This document shows positions 60,816-64,000 of a DNA stretch of 64,000 bases, in pieces (positions within the stretch are counted from its first letter, which is position 1; each line of letters opens with the position of its first letter). The DNA is from Burkholderia arboris (lineage in GTDB: Bacteria > Pseudomonadota > Gammaproteobacteria > Burkholderiales > Burkholderiaceae). The notes beneath the pieces are model-generated. The model made no database searches, had not been told where the DNA came from, and saw nothing but the letters and a program-made list of their open reading frames with translations. The translations under genes were made by a program, and so were the position numbers. The stretch spans positions 186,001 to 250,000 of the forward strand of contig NZ_CABVPX010000006.1 in the NCBI RefSeq assembly GCF_902499125.1, read 5' to 3'.

Positions 60816-61190
60816 ATGAAAGCCGTGCTGCTCGTCAGCTCCGCTCTGCTCGCCATTGCATCCGCTTCGGCGATGGCCCAGGGTTCCATCACGAAGGAAG
60901 AAAACGGCGCGCTCGTCGCCGCAAACGGGATGACCGTCTACACGTTCGACCACGACAAGCCCAACGCCGGCACCAGCGCCTGCACGGGCCAGTGCGAATC
61001 CTTCTGGCCGCCGTACAAGGCCAGCGCGACCGACGTCCCGGTCGGCCCCTACACGATCGTCAAGCGCGACGACGGCAGCCCGCAATGGGCCTACAAGGGC
61101 AAGCCGCTGTACTTCTTCTCGAAAGACATGAAACAGGGCGACCGCAACGGCGACAACTTCAAGAACATGTGGCACGTTGCGGCACCGTAA
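60816..61190 (+). CDS. Secreted COG4315-type protein (Lipoprotein_15 repeat family)
   Basis: 124 residues. The signal peptide is MKAVLLVSSALLAIASASAMA, with no lipobox Cys. The mature part has the family repeats: MTVYTFDHDKPNAGTSACTG, C-ESFWPPYKA, and PQWAYKGKPLYFFSKDMKQGD. This is the beta-repeat with W-P-P and Y-F-x-D motifs of unknown function. The Cys pair (SACTGQCESFW) may form a disulfide. It is a small periplasmic protein. Confidence 0.85.
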   Translation: MKAVLLVSSALLAIASASAMAQGSITKEENGALVAANGMTVYTFDHDKPNAGTSACTGQCESFWPPYKASATDVPVGPYTIVKRDDGSPQWAYKGKPLYFFSKDMKQGDRNGDNFKNMWHVAAP

Positions 61191-61230
61191 GCGTCCTGCT
61201 GCCTTCCGCCCTGTCCGGGCAGACATGAAA

Positions 61231-61265
61231 AAGCCCGCCCCGATCGTCGATCGAAGCGGGCCTTC
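61231..61265. terminator. Terminator hairpin between convergent genes
   Basis: GCCCGC / GCGGGC arms with an inner CGATC-GTC-GATCG stem are flanked by AAAAAG on the left. It lies 41 bases past the secreted-protein stop and 45 bases from the minus-strand mmsA stop. On the minus strand it ends in a T-tract, so it serves mmsA best. Confidence 0.75.
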
Positions 61266-61309
61266 GCGGCTTGGCACGTCCGGCCGGCTGCACGCAGCCG
61301 GCTCGCGCG

Positions 61310-62827
61310 TCAGCGGCTCGACGGGAAGCTGAACACCGTGCCTTCGCGCACGCCGGCCGACGGCCAGCGCTGCGTGATCGTCTTGCGCTTCGTGTAGAAG
61401 CGCACGGCGTCCGGGCCGTATGCGTGCAGATCGCCGAACAGCGAACGCTTCCAGCCGCCGAACGAGTGGTACGCGACCGGCACCGGCAGCGGCACGTTGA
61501 TGCCGACCATGCCGATCTGGATGTTGTCGCCGAAGTAGCGTGCGGCCTCGCCGTCGCGCGTGAACAGGCACGTGCCGTTGCCGTACTCGTGCGCATCGAT
61601 CAGCGCCATCGCCTCGTCGAGCGACTTCAGGCGGATTACGCCGAGCACGGGCCCGAAGATCTCGTGCTGGTAGATCGGCATGCCGGGCTTCACGTTGTCG
61701 AACAGGCACGGGCCGAGGTAGTAGCCGCCGTCGTGGCCGTCGACCTTCACGCTGCGGCCGTCGACGACCAGCGTCGCACCGGCTTCCACGCCCGCTTCGA
61801 CGAAACCCGTCACCTTCTCGAAATGCTGCTGCGTGACGAGCGGGCCCATGTCGACGCCCGCGCCGTTGCCCGGGCCGACCTTCATCTTCTCGATCTCGGC
61901 CTTCAGCCCCGCGACGACCTTGTCGCCCGTCTCGTCGCCGATCGCGACGACCAGCGGAATCGCCATGCAGCGCTCGCCGCACGAACCGTACGCGGCGCCC
62001 ATCAGCGCGTTCACCGCATTGCCGATGTCGGCGTCCGGCATCACGACCGCGAAGTTCTTCGCGCCGCCGAGCGCCTGCACGCGCTTGCCGTGCGCGCAGC
62101 CGGTCGAGTAGATGTATTCGGCGATCGGCGTCGAGCCGACGAAGCTCACCGCCTTCACGCGCGGGTCGGTCAGGATCGTGTCGACCGCTTCCTTGTCGCC
62201 GTTCACGACGTTCAGCACGCCCGGCGGCAGGCCGGCTTCGAGCGCGAGCTCGGCCATGCGCAGCGTCGACGACGGCGTGCGCTCGGACGGCTTCAGCACG
62301 AACGTGTTGCCGCAGGCGACGGCCATCGGCCACATCCACAGCGGCACCATCACCGGGAAGTTGAACGGCGTGATGCCGGAGACGACACCGAGTGCCTGGA
62401 ATTCGCTCCACGAATCGATCGCGGGGCCGACGTTCTTGCTGTGCTCGCCCTTCAGCAGCTCGGGCACGTAGGTCGCGTATTCGACGTTCTCGATCCCGCG
62501 CTGCAGTTCGCCCATTGCATCGGCGAGCACCTTGCCGTGCTCGGCGGTGATCAGCGCGCACAGCTCGTCGGCGTGCTCCTCGAGCAGCGTCTTGAAGCGG
62601 CTCATCACGCGGGCGCGCTTCAGCGGCGGCGTGTTGCGCCACGCCGGGAACGCGGCCTGCGCGGACGCGATCGCGGCTTCGACGGTCAGCTGGTCGGCAA
62701 GCGCGACGCTTTTGTTGGATTCGCCGGTGGCCGGGTCGAACACCGGCTGGACGCGGCTGCCGCCGTCGACGCGCTTGCCGTCGATCAGGTGGCCGATGGT
62801 GGAGGTCACATTGCTGTCGTGTTTCAT
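61310..62827 (-). CDS. mmsA: Methylmalonate-semialdehyde dehydrogenase (CoA-acylating)
   Basis: 505 residues from the ATG at 62827. It belongs to the aldehyde dehydrogenase superfamily, mmsA branch: ITPFNFPVMVPLWMWPMAVACGN (NAD-binding N-terminal domain) and the catalytic Cys287 in SCGERCMAIP. The general-base Glu of most ALDHs is replaced in GGAKNFAVVMPDAD, as in CoA-acylating members. It converts malonate or methylmalonate semialdehyde to acetyl- or propionyl-CoA. It lies 47 bp downstream of an omega-amino-acid aminotransferase gene, fitting beta-alanine and valine breakdown. Confidence 0.93.
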   Translation of the reverse strand: MKHDSNVTSTIGHLIDGKRVDGGSRVQPVFDPATGESNKSVALADQLTVEAAIASAQAAFPAWRNTPPLKRARVMSRFKTLLEEHADELCALITAEHGKVLADAMGELQRGIENVEYATYVPELLKGEHSKNVGPAIDSWSEFQALGVVSGITPFNFPVMVPLWMWPMAVACGNTFVLKPSERTPSSTLRMAELALEAGLPPGVLNVVNGDKEAVDTILTDPRVKAVSFVGSTPIAEYIYSTGCAHGKRVQALGGAKNFAVVMPDADIGNAVNALMGAAYGSCGERCMAIPLVVAIGDETGDKVVAGLKAEIEKMKVGPGNGAGVDMGPLVTQQHFEKVTGFVEAGVEAGATLVVDGRSVKVDGHDGGYYLGPCLFDNVKPGMPIYQHEIFGPVLGVIRLKSLDEAMALIDAHEYGNGTCLFTRDGEAARYFGDNIQIGMVGINVPLPVPVAYHSFGGWKRSLFGDLHAYGPDAVRFYTKRKTITQRWPSAGVREGTVFSFPSSR

Positions 62828-62874
62828 CGTTGAGGCTCTTTCGTGAATTCGGTTATCGCGGGGCGAGCTGCGGC

Positions 62875-64000
62875 TCAGTCCACTTCGTTCAGTGCGTCGG
62901 ACAGCGCGTTGACCAGGTTGTCGATCTCGCGCTTTTCGGCGATGAACGGCGGCGCGAGCTGGATCGTGTCGCCGCCGTAGCGCACGTAGAAGCCCTTCGC
63001 CCAGCAGCGCATCGCGATCTCGTACGGGCGCCGCGCCGGTTCGCCCGGCAGCGCCGCGATCGTCAGGCCGGCAGCCAGCCCGTAGTTGCGGATGTCCGCG
63101 ATGTGGCGCTGGCCCTTCAGCCCGTGCACGGCCGCCTCGAAATGCGGCGCGAGATCGCGCACGCGGGCCACCGCGTCTTCCTTCACCAGCAGGTCGAGCG
63201 CCGCGACGCCGGCCGCGCACGCCACCGGGTGCGCCGAATACGTGTAGCCGTGCGGGAACTCGAGCATGTACTCGGGGCCGCCTGCGGCCATGAACGTGTC
63301 GTAGATCTCCTTCGTCGCGATCACGCCGCCGAGCGGCTGCACGCCGTTCGTCACCTGCTTCGCGAAGTTCATGATGTCCGGCACCACGCCGAACGCGTCG
63401 GCGCCCGTCATCGCGCCGGCGCGGCCGAAGGCCGTGATGACCTCGTCGAAAATCAGCAGGATGTCGTGCGCGGTACAGATGTCGCGCAGGCGCTTCAGGT
63501 AGCCCTTCGGCGGCACGACCACGCCCGCCGAGCCGGAGAACGGCTCGACGATCACGGCCGCGATGTTCGATGCGTCGTGCAGCGCGATCAGCTCGAGCAG
63601 GCGGTCGGCCAGCTCGGCGCCGTGCTCGGGCATCCCGCGCGAGAACTTGTTCTCGGCGAGCTGCGTGTGCGGCAGGAAATCGGCGTCGAGGCCCTGGCCG
63701 AACAGCTTGCGATTCGGCCCGATCCCGCCAACCGAGATGCCGCCGAAGTTCACGCCGTGGTAGCCCTTCTCGCGGCCGATCAGGCGCGTCTTCGTGCCCT
63801 TGCCCTTCGCACGCCAGTACGCGCGGGCCAGCTTCAGCGACGTGTCGGCCGCTTCCGAACCCGAGCCCGTGAAGAACACGTAGTCGAGGCCGGCCGGCGT
63901 CAGCTCCTTGATCTTGTTCGCCAGTTCGAACGATTTCGGATGGCCGAACTGGAATGCCGGCGCGTAGTCGAGCTGAGCGACCTGGCGGCTCACGGCTTCG
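62875..64000 (-). CDS. Omega-amino acid (beta-alanine):pyruvate aminotransferase, partial (5' end outside window)
   Basis: The frame is open to the window edge, so the N-terminal part (about 60-70 residues) is missing. It is a class III PLP-dependent aminotransferase: FFTGSGSEAADTSLKLARAY, GREKGYHGVNFGG, LIFDEVITAFGRAG and the Schiff-base Lys in NFAKQVTNGVQPLGG. It moves the amino group of beta-alanine (or a related omega-amino acid) to pyruvate, giving malonate semialdehyde for the mmsA product. It is first in the same operon as mmsA, as in beta-alanine degradation clusters. Confidence 0.9.
   Translation of the reverse strand, partial: EAVSRQVAQLDYAPAFQFGHPKSFELANKIKELTPAGLDYVFFTGSGSEAADTSLKLARAYWRAKGKGTKTRLIGREKGYHGVNFGGISVGGIGPNRKLFGQGLDADFLPHTQLAENKFSRGMPEHGAELADRLLELIALHDASNIAAVIVEPFSGSAGVVVPPKGYLKRLRDICTAHDILLIFDEVITAFGRAGAMTGADAFGVVPDIMNFAKQVTNGVQPLGGVIATKEIYDTFMAAGGPEYMLEFPHGYTYSAHPVACAAGVAALDLLVKEDAVARVRDLAPHFEAAVHGLKGQRHIADIRNYGLAAGLTIAALPGEPARRPYEIAMRCWAKGFYVRYGGDTIQLAPPFIAEKREIDNLVNALSDALNEVD

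Overview
The window is GC-rich and gene-dense. It is typical of a Burkholderia chromosome, most likely the Burkholderia cepacia complex and a secondary replicon. Supporting this are the DUF4148 secreted proteins, the gram-negative porin, the many small catabolic clusters with their own GntR, LysR, IclR, AraC or Lrp regulators, and the strong third-position GC. No rRNA, tRNA or CRISPR array was seen. Species-level assignment is inference.

Layout. 0-4.6 kb: a partial ricin-lectin-like secreted protein, a DUF4148 protein, a PilZ protein and a bifunctional PBP1A. 4.7-9.0 kb: a trans-3-hydroxy-L-proline catabolic cluster (dehydratase, orphan periplasmic binding protein, GntR regulator, pyrroline-2-carboxylate reductase) with two matching operators. 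9.1-12 kb: a redox/low-oxygen module (stand-alone receiver, [4Fe-4S] FNR-type regulator, HPF-like protein, DUF1488, DUF488) with an FNR box placed as in a class II promoter. 12.1-16.4 kb: aromatic aminotransferase, amino-acid permease, Lrp regulator and a DMT exporter. 16.8-20 kb: an AcpA-type lipoprotein and a di-haem peroxidase. 20-25.4 kb: a methyltransferase, then an FAD oxidoreductase with an amino-acid ABC importer, divergent from an IclR gene across tandem palindromes. 25.8-31.3 kb: GntR, SDR, beta-keto-acid cleavage enzyme, MFS transporter and AtoE.

31.6-40.3 kb is a horizontally acquired island. A scarred IS256-family element abuts the 3' end of an IS3-family element. These are followed by a low-GC type VI secretion cargo operon read on the minus strand: VgrG, an M23-like/GH19 peptidoglycan hydrolase effector, an exported putative immunity protein and PAAR. 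A DUF1493 gene and an STM2901-family gene killed by an in-frame stop lie upstream. A broken fragment of a Tae4-like amidase effector at 25.5 kb is a second trace of T6SS cargo in the neighbourhood. No T6SS structural genes are present, so this would be an orphan vgrG cluster relying on a machine encoded elsewhere.

40.6-64 kb is ordinary accessory metabolism: ClC channel, cytosine deaminase, VOC protein, porin, DUF4148 protein, LysR/FUSC efflux pair, a small secreted protein, DmpA peptidase with an APC permease and LuxR regulator, P450 divergent from an AraC regulator, SnoaL-like protein, LysR with an AEC transporter, EamA exporter, a secreted COG4315-type protein, and finally methylmalonate-semialdehyde dehydrogenase with an omega-amino-acid:pyruvate aminotransferase cut by the window edge (beta-alanine/valine catabolism).
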